A stretch of 35,211 nucleotides of DNA. Source: a bacterium (GTDB lineage: Bacteria; Patescibacteriota; Minisyncoccia; Minisyncoccales; UBA10102). The stretch lies in NCBI GenBank assembly GCA_030698665.1, contig JAUYMI010000001.1, forward strand, positions 1 to 35,211. The letters run 5' to 3'. A model generated the notes under the pieces. It was not told where the DNA came from and made no database searches. It saw only the letters and a list, made by a program, of their open reading frames with translations. Positions 34,207-35,211 of this stretch are shown piece by piece. The position numbers and the translations under genes are program-made. Position 1 is the stretch's first letter. Every line of letters starts with the position of its first letter.

Positions 34207-35211
34207 ATGAAGATGAAACCGACACGCTACATCTCCCTTAAGGAAGCAAGTAGGGTCTGTGGGTATTCGCAGAAGTATTTGAACCTGCGAGCACGACAGG
34301 GAAAACTGAAAGCAGAAAAGGTTGGAAGAAACTGGGTAACCACGAAGGAGTGGCTGGATGATTATATCCGGGGTGTGGAAAACTTTCGTGAGGCCCAGAG
34401 CCGATCTGCCGTAGCCGCAAACCTGCCCGTTCAAGAAGCGGGCGTTCTGCTTGAAAGAGAGAGGGTTTCCTTGCCGCTCAAGGGAGCTTTGGTTCTTGTT
34501 GTTGCCGCTGCCATTGTCTTTATTGGGATTACGTCAGGAGAGCAAGGAATGCAAAAGGGGGTAGCAGCTGTAACAGAAGTTCTCGCTCAAACAGAGAGGA
34601 CGGGAAAGCAAGTAGTGCTCGGGGCACAAGATCTTCCAGAAGATCTCAACAAACTCAGTCAAAATGTTGGTAGAGGAGTGAAGTACGCCGTAGAATCTCC
34701 AAGCGAATTTGCTTACACATACGCAGATTGGCTTGCAAGGGGTGCAACCTCTCTCACAAAAGGCATTGGCAAGGCATACGTGCAAGCCGACCAGGCGCTC
34801 AGCCATGGCATTCGCTCTGACCTCTCTGGTATTGCTGCTGGGTACCGCAGCTTCAATGACACAGTGGACTCCCTGTTTACCAAGGCCAGTGGCTTTAAGT
34901 TCTTTGCCAAGGGAGAACCGGCAGGGGAGCAGCCGCCCCAGCAAGAGGAGCCCCTAGCAACTCCAGGAGAACCTGCCCCAGAGCAGGGTCCCACCGTCAT
35001 TGTGCAGCAACCCGTGCGCGAGGTTGTCCGCGAGGTTTTGGACTCTTCCGCCCTTGAGGAGCTGAGAGCCCAAGTGGCAGATCTCCTCACTCTGCAGGGT
35101 GACCTTCAGTCCCTCCGCGCGCTCGCAGAACGCATCCAGTCCCACCCTCCTGACATCGTGAACCCCGTGGCCCCCGTGTACATTGGTTCTTCTGGCATCC
35201 AGGTTGGGGGA
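34207..35211 (+). CDS. HTH (excisionase/MerR-like) - TM - extracytoplasmic domain protein, 3' truncated by window end
   Basis: Open frame read to window end: MKMKPTRYISLKEASRVCGYSQKYLNLRARQGKLKAEKVGRNWVTTKEWLDDYI...LPLKGALVLVVAAAIVFIGITSG...; not in the ORF track because no stop. Confidence 0.85.
   Translation, partial: MKMKPTRYISLKEASRVCGYSQKYLNLRARQGKLKAEKVGRNWVTTKEWLDDYIRGVENFREAQSRSAVAANLPVQEAGVLLERERVSLPLKGALVLVVAAAIVFIGITSGEQGMQKGVAAVTEVLAQTERTGKQVVLGAQDLPEDLNKLSQNVGRGVKYAVESPSEFAYTYADWLARGATSLTKGIGKAYVQADQALSHGIRSDLSGIAAGYRSFNDTVDSLFTKASGFKFFAKGEPAGEQPPQQEEPLATPGEPAPEQGPTVIVQQPVREVVREVLDSSALEELRAQVADLLTLQGDLQSLRALAERIQSHPPDIVNPVAPVYIGSSGIQVGG

Overview
Dense bacterial chromosomal window (35,211 bp) with gene order and protein traits resembling a reduced-genome Patescibacteria/CPR (Parcubacteria-like) organism; this lineage call is inference. 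Mostly housekeeping genes: nucleotide metabolism (DHFR family, dCTP deaminase/dUTPase family, tmk), gatB, miaA, thrS, dnaE, rnhB, rpmF-nusB-rnc-rpsP, khpA, trmD, rpmG, def, mltG, rplJ-rplL, mraZ-rsmH-ftsL-like-ftsI, and rmuC. There are five intact tRNAs (Tyr, Thr, Trp, Val, Glu) and one 5'-half tRNA-Pro remnant. Accessory or unusual content: an AbrB/PIN toxin-antitoxin pair, a holin-like protein, a degenerate PP2C-like/TM/propeller protein, an operon of a small membrane protein + membrane-anchored two-domain Clp ATPase + prepilin-LamG protein, a P-type ATPase with a substituted DKTGT motif coupled to a CaCA exchanger, a tRNA-Glu 3'-end duplication inside a hairpin-rich spacer, and a 509-bp highly structured intergenic region upstream of an HTH-TM-ectodomain protein that runs off the window. 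Regulatory signals include an L10 leader with attenuator, three 10-bp-phased MraZ boxes, several intrinsic terminators, and a recurring promoter layout that places the predicted transcription start at or next to the start codon (leaderless). All calls come from reading the sequence by eye; no searches or folding programs were run.
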